Source: an uncultured Aliivibrio sp. (GTDB lineage Bacteria; Pseudomonadota; Gammaproteobacteria; Enterobacterales; Vibrionaceae). Taken from it: a DNA stretch of 52,404 bases. This document shows, piece by piece, positions 1 through 7,577 of the stretch. Each line of letters opens with the position of its first letter. Position 1 is the first letter of the stretch. The position numbers and the translations under genes are program-made. The notes under the pieces are model-generated. The model saw nothing but the letters and a program-made list of their open reading frames with translations, did no database searches and had not been told where the DNA came from. The stretch is taken from assembly GCF_946479765.1 (NCBI RefSeq), contig NZ_CAMLHO010000028.1:1-52404 (forward strand), in the 5' to 3' direction.

Positions 1-43
1 ATAATAGGACGATATACTTATTAATAGAACAATCAATTGCAGA

Positions 44-69
44 TGACATTAGGGTGTACCCTAATGTCA
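44..69. repeat. Palindromic recombination-site candidate (res site I-like)
   Basis: Arms TGACATTAGGGT and ACCCTAATGTCA are perfect inverted repeats around a central GT dinucleotide. The site lies about 90 bp upstream of the serine resolvase gene, where resolvase res sites usually lie. Closely related sites occur at 49141-49166 (centre AC) and 52351-52376 (centre TT), each with one divergent arm. Assignment as the crossover site is inference from shape and position. Confidence 0.55.
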
Positions 70-112
70 TTAGGTGAATTTCAACCCCACAACTCCTTTG
101 TCATTACCTTTT

Positions 113-146
113 TGTCATGTAGTATTAGATCATTACTTTAATGACA
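113..146. repeat. Possible resolvase accessory subsite (34 bp)
   Basis: A 34-bp segment is bounded by TGTCAT and ATGACA, immediately upstream of the resolvase start. In Tn3-type res regions accessory subsite II is also 34 bp, with inverted ends spaced further apart than in site I. The motif polarity is opposite to that of the palindrome at 44-69. The match is to geometry only, so this is tentative. Confidence 0.3.
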
Positions 147-160
147 CCTAGGCTCAATTC

Positions 161-790
161 ATGTACATATTTGGCTATCTAAGAGCATCAACCAAAGAAC
201 AAGACGCAAAAAGAGCACAAGACAGCTTAAAGTCTTTTGCTGAAGATAAAGGTGCTCGTATTGCTGGTTGGTATATTGAAAACGTTTCTGGCGCATCACT
301 ACAAAGACCTGAATTAATGCGATTACTTAAAGATGCAGAAAAAGGCGACGCTATCCTTATTGAGCAAGTTGATCGCCTTTCTCGTCTTAATGATGAAGAT
401 TGGGAAACACTCAAAGCATTAATCAATAAAAAACAATTAAAAGTGATCAGTTTGGATTTACCAACCAGTCATACAATATTGATGAAACATCATAATGATG
501 ATTTTACATCAGCCATGTTCAGAGCCATCAATAATATGATGTTAGACATGCTGGCGGCCATAGCACGAAAAGATTACCAGGATAGACGAAGACGTCAGGT
601 TCAAGGTATTGAAAGAGCCAAGATTGAAGGTTTTTACAGAGGCCGAAGACCTGATCTAGATATGCATGAAAAAATAATCCAACTTCGTGTACATAATCAG
701 CTAAGTGTCAATGCAACAGCGAAGTTGGTGGGTGTTACCGCAAGAACCGTGATACGAATAGTTAAGATATACAATGAAGACCAAGTTTAG
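161..790 (+). CDS. Serine resolvase/invertase-family site-specific recombinase
   Basis: A 209-aa serine recombinase. The N-terminal catalytic domain begins with GYLRASTKEQ, placing the nucleophilic serine at residue 10. The stretch QVDRLSRLNDEDW (about 69-81) is the usual resolvase signature. A long helix follows, and the C-terminal 45 residues (after GFYRGRRPD) form the helix-turn-helix that reads the site. Size and layout match plasmid multimer resolvases, so its likely job is resolving plasmid dimers at the palindromic sites just upstream and at the end of the window. It could instead be a transposon remnant, but no transposase lies beside it. The family call is firm; the dimer-resolution role is inferred. 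Confidence 0.93.
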   Translation: MYIFGYLRASTKEQDAKRAQDSLKSFAEDKGARIAGWYIENVSGASLQRPELMRLLKDAEKGDAILIEQVDRLSRLNDEDWETLKALINKKQLKVISLDLPTSHTILMKHHNDDFTSAMFRAINNMMLDMLAAIARKDYQDRRRRQVQGIERAKIEGFYRGRRPDLDMHEKIIQLRVHNQLSVNATAKLVGVTARTVIRIVKIYNEDQV

Positions 791-805
791 ATATTCAAAC
801 TCATA

Positions 806-880
806 TCATTCTTTGGATTTTACGCTCTTTTCCCAATCAGCATCAAACACATTTTCAGTCCCTTGAGACACTAAAACCAT
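806..880 (-). CDS. Possible 24-aa peptide coupled to the upstream gene
   Basis: A 24-codon ORF whose ATG overlaps the stop codon of the membrane wHTH gene (TAATG), a layout typical of translational coupling. The peptide is mixed and charged, with no recognisable domain. It could be a chance overlap. It is listed only because of the exact stop/start overlap. Confidence 0.25.
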   Translation of the reverse strand: MVLVSQGTENVFDADWEKSVKSKE

Positions 881-1890
881 TAAGCAAAGGCATAGCCTTT
901 TCTATATGACCGCAAAAATCCTGCGTGTTTCAGATCCATCAACACAAAATTAATCGTATCACGCCCTACCCCTTTAAATCTCTCACCAATACCTCGTTGG
1001 CTTGGTTTTACTTCTTTTGCCAGTACCGCTTGCTTAATTTCAAAATAGACTTGCTCATTACATTTTAAATGATCATCACTGAATGCTTCCTCTTCATGAC
1101 AATCAACTGGCTCAGAAACGCAGTCATTAAAATATTCGTCATTCACTGCGCGTGACTGTGTAACCACTGCGCACGACTGCGTTTCAATTTCTAACTGCGT
1201 TTGAATAACGTCAGGCTGAATAAGCTCTAGCGCAGACGATTTCTCATGACTGCGCACAACTGCGTTCGAGTGCGCGTGACTGCGTTTCAGTGCGTTAGAA
1301 ACCAACACTAACAACCAGCTCATTAATTCAAGTGCCGCAGAGGTAATATAACTAATCAATAAACCAAATTTATCAAAGACAGTCGATTCACTAGGTAGGG
1401 TAGATTGACGTTGATAAAGATCATCGATACGAACTAAAAGAGGTTCAACTTTTTCTAGCGTTCTTTCAGATTTAGTAATGAGGTTTGCGTTTTGTTGTTT
1501 GGCTGCAAGAAGACGTAACTCGTCTACTTGGGTTGTATATTCTTTAATTTGCTGAGAAGCCGCTTGATAAGCAGTACTGTTTTTTTGACTGGCAACAACG
1601 CCTTGCTCTAAAGCGGCCACGGATGCTGAGAACGAAACGACACTTAACGTCACGCTCAATGCCAAAGCAAAAAAAGCAGAAGCGTACTGTTTTTGTGAAA
1701 ACAAAAACAAAATAAACAACGGAGTGGCACATTTAGCCAAATCTAGCACTATGCCTAACGCTGTCATTAGTATAGGCTCACCCATAACTAACCCTATGCC
1801 ATACATGAATTGAGCCGTTAAAATTGCAGATAGAGAAGCCGTTGCGATAGATAGCACTATGCAAATAGGCTTTAAAATAGTAGAGTTCAT
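880..1890 (-). CDS. Membrane-anchored protein with C-terminal winged helix
   Basis: A 336-aa protein I cannot name. Residues 1-100 contain about three or four hydrophobic segments. A Gln/Leu-rich stretch (about 100-150) looks coiled-coil, followed by another hydrophobic segment near 175-200. After a variable, Ser/Glu-rich linker, the last 60 residues (QVYFEIKQAVLAKEV...GIGERFKGVGRDTINFVLMDL) read as a winged-helix DNA-binding domain. A membrane-tethered DNA-binding protein beside resolvase and parA suggests plasmid maintenance or tethering, which is inference. The linker is encoded by a DNA repeat array at 1145-1294 (separate entry). A terminator-like hairpin lies upstream at about 1932-1967. 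Confidence 0.75.
   Translation of the reverse strand: MNSTILKPICIVLSIATASLSAILTAQFMYGIGLVMGEPILMTALGIVLDLAKCATPLFILFLFSQKQYASAFFALALSVTLSVVSFSASVAALEQGVVASQKNSTAYQAASQQIKEYTTQVDELRLLAAKQQNANLITKSERTLEKVEPLLVRIDDLYQRQSTLPSESTVFDKFGLLISYITSAALELMSWLLVLVSNALKRSHAHSNAVVRSHEKSSALELIQPDVIQTQLEIETQSCAVVTQSRAVNDEYFNDCVSEPVDCHEEEAFSDDHLKCNEQVYFEIKQAVLAKEVKPSQRGIGERFKGVGRDTINFVLMDLKHAGFLRSYRKGYAFA
1145..1294. repeat. Phased 10-bp iterons inside a coding region
   Basis: Motif A(C/G)TGCG recurs at 1249, 1259, 1269, 1279 and 1289 (exact 10-bp steps). A second cluster lies at 1145, 1155 (ACTGTG), 1166 and 1176, plus a lone copy at 1194. Ten-base spacing is not a multiple of three, so the repeat is not a protein repeat. 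Helical phasing suggests an array bound by a protein. It lies in the variable linker of the membrane wHTH gene. Confidence 0.7.
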
Positions 1891-1931
1891 TTGTGATTAT
1901 CTCATGGTAAGAAATTAGTTAGTCGCACTAA

Positions 1932-1967
1932 ACCCCAAGTGCCCGCAAAGTACCTTGGGGTTTTTTA
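1932..1967. terminator. Terminator-like hairpin
   Basis: CCCCAAG and CTTGGGG form a stem followed on the plus strand by TTTTTT. It lies between the end of the partition operon and the start of the membrane wHTH gene, both on the minus strand. On that strand its T-run is weak (GGTTTAG), so its direction of action is uncertain. Confidence 0.5.
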
Positions 1968-2034
1968 ATTACAGCTATTGTATATACGCCTATGAATATA
2001 CAAAAACGCACATACTAAAATGTATTGCTACAAT

Positions 2035-2349
2035 TTATTTTTTTACTGCATTATTAATAATGCATGTTGAAATAGAAGTTTTACTTTGTTTAGCTTGAAC
2101 AAGTAATGATGCATACTCTGAAATAGAAAGACGTACAGAAATAGCTCCATTTTTAGGTAAATTAAGATCTCCACCCACAGAAATAAATTTATTCAATTCA
2201 TATATATCCATATCATCAATTTTAGATTTCGCGTGCTTCCATTCCAGCTTACCTATAGATATACATTTTTGTATATACGAATCGGTATTTACAGACAGCC
2301 CCTCGTCGTTAATAGATCTTTCTCTTGCTGTGTTCTTTATTAATGCCAT
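2035..2349 (-). CDS. ParA partner protein, RHH-type (ParG/ParB-like)
   Basis: A 104-aa basic protein whose start overlaps the parA stop at 2349, so the two are co-translated. The C-terminal part (GAISVRLSISEYASLLVQAK) looks like the beta-strand and first helix of a ribbon-helix-helix fold, followed by a second helix. Small RHH proteins directly downstream of a short ParA are centromere-binding adaptors and autoregulators (parFG-type systems). GTATATAC repeats upstream of parA, one inside this gene (2271) and one downstream (1980) are the likely target. No sequence-level match to a named ParG was recognised. Confidence 0.7.
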   Translation of the reverse strand: MALIKNTARERSINDEGLSVNTDSYIQKCISIGKLEWKHAKSKIDDMDIYELNKFISVGGDLNLPKNGAISVRLSISEYASLLVQAKQSKTSISTCIINNAVKK

Positions 2350-2891
2350 TAAACTAGCACCTCCAATAACAATGCAGATATATCATTAATCTCTCTTGAC
2401 TTTGGTTCGTCTGAAAATGCTTTACGTGAATTAATACACTTACGAGCAACTTTTATTCCGTAACTATTTAAAGTATCGATATAGTGCGAATAATTACTAT
2501 TCGCTACACACCCATTTAAAACAAAGACACACTTATGAGATATGTTAATTTTTGATAATCGCTCAGCGATTCTTTGTGCCTCTTTAAGATCATCATTAGA
2601 TGGTCTTACTGGAATTAAAACTAGAGCATCTTCATCTTTAGCTGCATCTAATAAATCAATATTTGTTTGTGTATGGGCACCTTGAGTGTCATATATAAAA
2701 AAGTCAGCATCCTTCTCATCAACTACATTCTTTTTATTTTCGGCCATCCAATTAGCATAATGCTGTTGAGGATCAGTATCATCACCTGCTACTTTTCTTA
2801 AATTATTGTTAGAAAGGACTGTGTGAATTAATTTTGCTAACGTAGACTTTCCAACGCCACCTTTTGTTGAATAAAGAATAATATATTTCAT
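2349..2891 (-). CDS. parA: ParA-family partition ATPase (short, type Ib-like)
   Basis: A 180-aa P-loop ATPase with a deviant Walker A, KGGVGKST (residues 10-17), right at the N-terminus and no preceding HTH domain. That is the layout of short type Ib ParA proteins, although 180 aa is at the short end of the family. The motif FFIYDTQG (about 64-71) supplies the Walker B region. It should form dynamic filaments or gradients on the nucleoid that segregate plasmid copies, driven by the RHH partner encoded immediately downstream. The promoter region 2892-3010 carries three GTATATAC palindromes and a variant, consistent with autoregulation and a centromere. Confidence 0.9.
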   Translation of the reverse strand: MKYIILYSTKGGVGKSTLAKLIHTVLSNNNLRKVAGDDTDPQQHYANWMAENKKNVVDEKDADFFIYDTQGAHTQTNIDLLDAAKDEDALVLIPVRPSNDDLKEAQRIAERLSKINISHKCVFVLNGCVANSNYSHYIDTLNSYGIKVARKCINSRKAFSDEPKSREINDISALLLEVLV

Positions 2892-2903
2892 GCTGTACCA
2901 ACC

Positions 2904-2993
2904 GTATATACAAATAAGTAATACAAAATAGTATATACCTAAATGAATAGCAGAGAAAGAAATACTTTAACGTAAATACACTTACGTATATAC
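2904..2993. promoter_or_regulatory. Partition operator/centromere candidate (GTATATAC repeats)
   Basis: The palindrome GTATATAC occurs at 2904-2911, 2931-2938 and 2986-2993, with a one-base variant GTAAATAC at 2972-2979. Further copies are at 2271-2278 (inside the partner gene) and 1980-1987 (downstream of it). Clustering upstream of parA fits the binding site of the RHH partner. Function is inferred from position. Confidence 0.55.
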
Positions 2994-3077
2994 ACAAGTG
3001 TATTTCAATCAATTTAGAGGAAAGAGTCATTTATTTGGGGACGTGGACTGTTGCAGAATAAAAGTCTGATAAGGCTT

Positions 3078-3680
3078 TTATTTTTCAGGGGTAGGGATTT
3101 TATGCAGTAATACAGTTGCACATCGATTATCAATTGATGTCGATAAATGCTCCGCAATAAACATCCCTCCATGATCATTAATAATATCCACCAATCGGCT
3201 AGGCTCATCCATAATGATAGAAATAGGCAGCGGCCTAGATAAGATATTTTCATCACTAAAACAGGTATCAATTAACTCACTGTCGGTATAAATAATACCA
3301 GGCTCTCGTTCAATCTCTGGATTGTCGAGCGTCGATTCAAAGCCATGCTGTTCATAAAGATAAGTCAGTAGAATAAATAAATGGTCTGCATCCGTAAATT
3401 TCTCGCCATATTGACAGTTCACTTTGTGTAGCTCCCCTAATTTTTTCTCGATGTTTTTACCTTGCCGCGCCTGAGTAATTAACACCTTAATGTCTTTCTT
3501 TATGATGGAGTTACCTTGTAACGCCATTTGTTTCTTTAGAAACTTAATCAGTAGCTCGCTGCGTTTCTTCATCGGTACAAAGCGCGATGACATTTCCATG
3601 TAGCTGTACAGATGAAGCAGAGCAAGAGTGGTCAAATTGGTAAAGGCTTGGTGATATTTAAGTTTGCTCATGGTGCTCAC
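3078..3680 (-). CDS. Hypothetical protein, 200 aa
   Basis: Not recognised. The protein is soluble and mostly helical in its first 140 residues, with a basic patch (KKRSELLIKFLKKQM) and an acidic, more beta-like C-terminus. No signal peptide, membrane segment or catalytic motif is visible. An alternative start four codons later (MSKLKYH) is equally plausible. It precedes the partition operon on the same strand and follows two other small minus-strand genes, so it may be part of a maintenance or SOS-linked group, but nothing in the sequence fixes a function. Confidence 0.6.
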   Translation of the reverse strand: MSTMSKLKYHQAFTNLTTLALLHLYSYMEMSSRFVPMKKRSELLIKFLKKQMALQGNSIIKKDIKVLITQARQGKNIEKKLGELHKVNCQYGEKFTDADHLFILLTYLYEQHGFESTLDNPEIEREPGIIYTDSELIDTCFSDENILSRPLPISIIMDEPSRLVDIINDHGGMFIAEHLSTSIDNRCATVLLHKIPTPEK

Positions 3681-3695
3681 TAAAAAAAGAGTAGG

Positions 3696-4100
3696 CTATT
3701 GTAGATAAGGTAATCCTAATGCCAATCGCCATAAAACATCCATTTTATCAGGAAAGGGAAGCGGTTGACCATTTTGATGTATTTTTACGGTATACGTCCC
3801 AAATCCATTATCATACAACCCTTTCTTTTCTGTTACAGGGAGTGCTTTAGGGAGGGGCGTCGTCATTTTTTCTATCACCTCACTCATATTCACTCTCGCA
3901 TACGTTACCGATTCATGCAGCGACCATCCTTTTTTCATTCGAGCAATCAAAAGCGACAAAGGGACGTTGTATTCCAAACTGATTTTTTTCAGGCCGCGAA
4001 CGCCTTTATAGACATAGTCGTCCCATCCTTTATTTTTCTCATAATAGACAGGCGTATTGGAATTCATATTGTTAAATTCACGACGACAACGCTCACACAT
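3696..4100 (-). CDS. Small zinc-ribbon-start protein, hypothetical
   Basis: From ATG 4100 the protein is 134 aa and begins MCERCRREF, where CxxC suggests half of a small zinc-binding knuckle. An upstream in-frame ATG at 4136 would overlap dinI by 44 bp, so the shorter form is preferred. The middle (YKGVRGLKKISLEYNVPLSLLIARMKKGWSLHESV) resembles the small DNA-binding helix-turn-helix repeats seen in homing-endonuclease-type proteins, though no nuclease motif is present. It overlaps the end of the dinI-like gene slightly and so probably shares its LexA-controlled transcript. Confidence 0.55.
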   Translation of the reverse strand: MCERCRREFNNMNSNTPVYYEKNKGWDDYVYKGVRGLKKISLEYNVPLSLLIARMKKGWSLHESVTYARVNMSEVIEKMTTPLPKALPVTEKKGLYDNGFGTYTVKIHQNGQPLPFPDKMDVLWRLALGLPYLQ

Positions 4101-4323
4101 AAAGCCATTCCTCAGCATCATTAAACATTTCTTCAATCAGTTTGTTGGCCGCTTCTTTGTCATTTTTAGGGGCATAGATTTCTAAGTGATTGTTTGTGCC
4201 TTTACGCAACCGAATACGTGCATCAGGGTAACGTTGCCATACTCGACGCTCCATTTCTTGTTGAATAAGTGCGGTTCCATTTTTTGGTAATAAAGCGGAA
4301 TTTAAAATCATTTCAATACGCAT
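4093..4323 (-). CDS. DinI-like SOS protein
   Basis: From ATG 4323 the 76-aa protein starts MRIEMIL, has RIRLRKG in mid-protein and ends with a helix NKLIEEMFNDAEEW. This is the size and pattern of DinI (MRIE start, basic core, acidic C-terminal helix ending in A-x-x-W). DinI-type proteins bind RecA filaments and tune the SOS response. A good GAGG ribosome site lies 8 bases upstream, which decides against the longer upstream reading. A consensus LexA box lies at 4341-4356. The neighbouring zinc-ribbon gene overlaps its end. Confidence 0.8.
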   Translation of the reverse strand: MRIEMILNSALLPKNGTALIQQEMERRVWQRYPDARIRLRKGTNNHLEIYAPKNDKEAANKLIEEMFNDAEEWLYV

Positions 4324-4340
4324 AATAACCTCACAATTAA

Positions 4341-4356
4341 CTGTATATATAACCAG
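4341..4356. promoter_or_regulatory. LexA (SOS) box
   Basis: CTG-TATATATAAC-CAG matches the CTG-N10-CAG SOS operator with an AT-alternating centre. It lies 18 bp upstream of the dinI-like start codon. A further ATACAG half-site lies at about 4367-4372. Consistent with DNA-damage induction of the dinI-like operon. Confidence 0.85.
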
Positions 4357-4392
4357 TACATTTTTATACAGTATGTAGGAAAAGTAAATCAT

Positions 4393-5214
4393 TATTTACT
4401 CTCTTTTTACACGTTAAAATTTGCATAAATAACAATAGGTTAATACGCTTATCGTTGTTTTCTGCTCCATTGTGATCTAACTTTGAAAAGATAATTTAAT
4501 GTGCTGTATTTCATTTAAAAATGTGTTTTAACTCGTTAAAACCTTTTTTAAATACAAAGCGATGCACAAAAAGATGCCTACAAGGGTCATGACTCGATGA
4601 TGCGATAGGTTAGTAGGCCAGAGTCACCCACTACCACAGAATTGCTTGTAAGCGCATAGGGTAAGAAATAACACCTAATTAAAAGTAACCTCAGTCCCTT
4701 TCCTGCAAGAATGCTCTTTAGTGTGTTGGTTTGTCAGAGTGCGCTTTAGTTTCCTGTCGGATGACAAAAGAAATGTTCAGCGCAGCCAGTAGGGTGATGA
4801 ACTATTCATGTGTGATGGAATTGAACTGGCTGGGGGCCTGTTAATTTTCTTCTGAAATCTTTTTTTGTGTCTGGAGAGTAAATTGAAAATTAATGGGAGG
4901 TACTTAATGCTCTGCTCTTAGTTTCTCTTAAATATTTATTTAATTATTTATATAAATACAAAGTACTAATACGTAGTACTCATAAGCGCAGCTATGTATT
5001 CATTGCCATTATTGGACTTTTTTTTAAGGATAATTTATTGCACTACCTTTATTGTGGATAACAAAATTAATCCACAGCCACACGAAAATAAGGCAAAAAC
5101 CACAAAAATTATTATCGGAAATTAGTTAAACAGGTCAGAATAGGAGGTAAAAGTTAGGATCTATGAATTTTAGGCGTGACAATGCCTCCGCTTTCGCGGA
5201 TACAATTATCAATA
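4393..5214. other. Probable replication origin region (oriV)
   Basis: About 820 bp without a convincing gene, downstream of repA in its direction of transcription, as in IncFII, IncB and IncL/M-type replicons where the origin follows repA. It holds a perfect DnaA box on the minus strand (5053-5061, TTATCCACA), a one-mismatch box nearby (5068-5076), a very AT-rich stretch (4927-4960) and a perfect hairpin AGTACTA/TAGTACT (4962-4980). A second small hairpin TCCGC/GCGGA (5187-5200) precedes the repA stop. The inverted pair CAGCCAGT/ACTGGCTG lies near 4785-4835. Origin function is inferred. Confidence 0.6.
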
Positions 5215-6105
5215 TTAGTGAGGATTAAGTTGAGGTAGGTATGCTTCAAATACAATCGTCGTACTTCGTGCAACATCATTTAACTTATTCGCATTAAATA
5301 CTTCTTGTACGGAAGCTGCAATCGTTCTAAATGATACCCAAGAAAAACGTAAGCCTTTTTTCTCTTGCCGCTTACGTGACGCGATAATAAGCTCACAAAT
5401 ATTACTATAGCGAACCACTTTCAAATCACTAAAGAAACGCTCAGAGAACTGTTTATAAGCTGGAGCACTGCGAATAGTGCCTTCTTTCATATCAACACAA
5501 ACATTTACGCGCTCACTGTGCAAATAACCAGCGCGTTTTAAGTAACGGACCGCTTTAGCAAACGATTTGGGTGAAATAAAACGTCCAAAGCGTAACGCAT
5601 AATCTTCTTGTAAGTGATCATAACTGATCGTTTTCAATCCAGCTTCTGTCGGTAAACCAATGCGGCCACCTATAAGATCGGTATTAACGATAATACATGC
5701 AAGTACGTTCGCAACAAGTCGTCGGCATTGAATATTATTGATACCATCACCTCCCCACGCATTTAATGCAGGGAAACGGTTTGGGTTAGCTATAAATTCT
5801 TCACACGATTTTAAAATACGAGCGTATTCAGGCGGCAAGGTTTCCCATTTGCCACTGCGCAGCAAACGACGAGAGCGAAAATCGAACTTAAACGGTGTCT
5901 TAGGCTTCTTTTTGTTTTCATCAGCAACAACAGAGCGATGAAGTTCAATCAGCTCATGCTTACGATTTTTACGTTTAGCACGATACTCTGCATCATATTG
6001 TTTTTTGATTTGAAGTTTAGAAGCGTCAACAACAGAGCAATGTGAATCAATTACTTGATATTCTGCATCATATTCAGCTTTAATTTGAAGATCAGAAATG
6101 CTCAT
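5215..6105 (-). CDS. repA: Plasmid replication initiation protein RepA
   Basis: From ATG 6105 the protein is 296 aa. The C-terminal two-thirds (PPEYARILKSCEEFI..., RLVANVLACIIVNTDL..., FAKAVRYLKRAGYLHSERVNV) matches my recollection of RepA of IncFII/IncL/M-like plasmids, including the paired winged-helix style segments. It should bind the downstream origin and open it together with DnaA. The start at 6105 has GAGGA at a good distance and lies 13 bp before the leader-peptide stop, implying translational coupling. An ORF extending to 6138 exists but lacks such support. The N-terminal part contains an internal echo (LQIKAEYDAEY / LQIKKQYDAEY), suggesting a small duplication. Confidence 0.82.
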   Translation of the reverse strand: MSISDLQIKAEYDAEYQVIDSHCSVVDASKLQIKKQYDAEYRAKRKNRKHELIELHRSVVADENKKKPKTPFKFDFRSRRLLRSGKWETLPPEYARILKSCEEFIANPNRFPALNAWGGDGINNIQCRRLVANVLACIIVNTDLIGGRIGLPTEAGLKTISYDHLQEDYALRFGRFISPKSFAKAVRYLKRAGYLHSERVNVCVDMKEGTIRSAPAYKQFSERFFSDLKVVRYSNICELIIASRKRQEKKGLRFSWVSFRTIAASVQEVFNANKLNDVARSTTIVFEAYLPQLNPH

Positions 6106-6214
6106 GAGACACATCCTCATCATAACGTCTGATAGCATAAGCTAAGGCATTACGGTGATAGGAATTGCGTCTTTGTGTTATGGGTTGCCAAAGGCAACAT
6201 TGAAATAGGTTCAT
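6092..6214 (-). CDS. RepA leader peptide (RepB-like, translationally coupled)
   Basis: A 40-aa ORF from ATG 6214 (the frame stays open to a TTG at 6301) whose TGA stop lies 13 bases inside repA, in another frame. In IncB/IncL/M replicons a leader peptide overlapping the repA start must be translated to expose the repA ribosome site, and antisense RNA blocks it. The overlap here has exactly that layout. A perfect hairpin GTTGCC-TTT-GGCAAC lies early in the leader (6184-6198). The start codon is uncertain. Confidence 0.55.
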   Translation of the reverse strand: MNLFQCCLWQPITQRRNSYHRNALAYAIRRYDEDVSHEHF

Positions 6215-6331
6215 CTTTAGATTCTCAACTGTTTTAAGGGATGCTTGGGTGCGAAACCAAACATTGCTAGTTAATCTATAGGAAAAGATCTCAAAGATCA
6301 ACTGATTGTTATTTCAACAAAATTTAGATAC

Positions 6332-6364
6332 AAAAAAAGCTGACCCAGTTGAGGAAATCAGCTT
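6332..6364 (-). terminator. Intrinsic terminator in the repA leader (attenuator candidate)
   Basis: Read on the minus strand, AAGCTGA and TCAGCTT pair around a 14-base loop and are followed by seven T. It lies between the predicted repA promoter and the repA leader peptide, on the same strand, so read-through would be needed for repA expression. Small hairpins at 6384-6402 (GTTAGA/TCTAAC) and 6425-6446 (nine-base stem ACTACATAG) lie upstream and could modulate it. It might instead end a short regulatory RNA. Confidence 0.6.
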
Positions 6365-6479
6365 CTTTTGCGAATGCTATACGGTTAGATTCGCGGTCTA
6401 ACACATTCTAAATTTGAAAAATACACTACATAGAAAGCTATGTAGTAACGTGCTATGTAATGCACTTTTCGCTTCAAAT

Positions 6480-6520
6480 TCTTACTACATATAATAGAGC
6501 TTAGTTAAAAGAAAGACAAC
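6480..6520 (-). promoter_or_regulatory. Predicted promoter of repA leader RNA
   Basis: On the minus strand TTGTCT, a 17-base spacer and TATTAT resemble a sigma-70 promoter. It lies upstream of the hairpins and attenuator-like terminator that precede repA. Prediction by eye only. Confidence 0.45.
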
Positions 6521-6549
6521 GATACTTTGCTTTACTTTTGAAAAAAGTA

Positions 6550-7185
6550 TCAATTGGCTAACGACGAAAACCAAAACACTTCACCAATAACATGAACCCG
6601 AGATTCTTTTTGCTTATATTCTTCATCTTTAAAGTCTGGATTATAACTACGTAGAATAATCTTGTCAGGTAACTGATGTAATATTTTAACTCTCAATAAT
6701 TCATCTTGTAGAACAAGATACATTCTCCCATCTCTGATAGTAGTACTCATTGCATTAACTGCAATAATCGAACCATCATAAAGAACAGGAATCATTGAGT
6801 CACCTTTTACGCTAACACAAAATATATGATCTTTATTACATTGATATTTCAAAAACCTTGTTGGTATTGGGATTAATTCATTCTCTGAATCTATATTAAT
6901 AAAACCATCTCCAGCTGATGCTTTTATTTTTTTATATAAAGGAGCCCAAAATACTGCATCATCTATATCTTCTTGTGTAGCAAAGAACTCACCAGTCAAC
7001 AACCACTCGACATCAACATCAAAAATACTTGCCAATGTTGACAATTTATCAGGCGCAACAGCGTTCCTGCCTGTTTCCCAACGAGAAACAGCAGCCTTTG
7101 TTGCTCCAACCTTTTGAGCTAACTTCTCTTGAGTTAAGCCACTCAATTTTCTTTTTGTCTTAATTCTTAAGCCTATATTTTTCAT
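6550..7185 (-). CDS. CI/LexA-like repressor, HTH plus S24 self-cleaving peptidase
   Basis: A 211-aa protein with an N-terminal XRE helix-turn-helix (LTQEKLAQKVGATKAAVSRWE, about 17-37) and a C-terminal S24 peptidase domain. The probable cleavage site is A91-G92 (KASAGDG), the nucleophile S130 in GDSM and the general base K167 in LLRVKIL. Such repressors cleave themselves when RecA filaments form, so the gene links DNA damage to plasmid gene control. It lies next to the repA leader and reads toward it, and it diverges from the small RHH gene at 7380, so either region could hold its operators. No clear operator repeat was identified. Confidence 0.88.
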   Translation of the reverse strand: MKNIGLRIKTKRKLSGLTQEKLAQKVGATKAAVSRWETGRNAVAPDKLSTLASIFDVDVEWLLTGEFFATQEDIDDAVFWAPLYKKIKASAGDGFINIDSENELIPIPTRFLKYQCNKDHIFCVSVKGDSMIPVLYDGSIIAVNAMSTTIRDGRMYLVLQDELLRVKILHQLPDKIILRSYNPDFKDEEYKQKESRVHVIGEVFWFSSLAN

Positions 7186-7379
7186 TCTTTTATTTTATAA
7201 CCTTTCGAATTTTATTCTTGGAAAAAAGATATATAAAGTGATAAACAGATAGACAGTAGAGCAAATAACCTCAACTACACGTAACTTTTCTTTACTTTTT
7301 ATTATAGTTTAATTATCATCCTTACCAATGATCATCCATACAGTCCTTTTTACAGGCTGAAAAACCTCAAGGTTATTGA

Positions 7380-7547
7380 ATGAGCAAAAAGAAAGACACC
7401 GTGGGCATCCATTTTCAAATGGACAAAATCACGAGTGACACACTAGAAAAAGAAGCAGAAAAAAATGGGCGCACTAAACGACAAGAAGCCGCTATTCGAC
7501 TTCGTGATCACGTTGCCCGTTACAGCTCCACTTACGTTAAAAAATAA
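7380..7547 (+). CDS. Small ribbon-helix-helix DNA-binding protein
   Basis: A 55-aa ORF with start ATG 7380 after an AAGG ribosome site. The protein (VGIHFQMDKITSDTLEKEAE then RTKRQEAAIRLRDHVARY) has the beta-strand, helix, turn, helix order of Arc/MetJ-type RHH repressors. It is divergent from the S24 repressor and precedes a boxA element and several small ORFs. It may regulate the early region; the target is unknown. Short but convincing by composition and ribosome site. Confidence 0.7.
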   Translation: MSKKKDTVGIHFQMDKITSDTLEKEAEKNGRTKRQEAAIRLRDHVARYSSTYVKK

Positions 7548-7577
7548 TTTTTTACCGTAATAAATCCTTTTAAAGGA

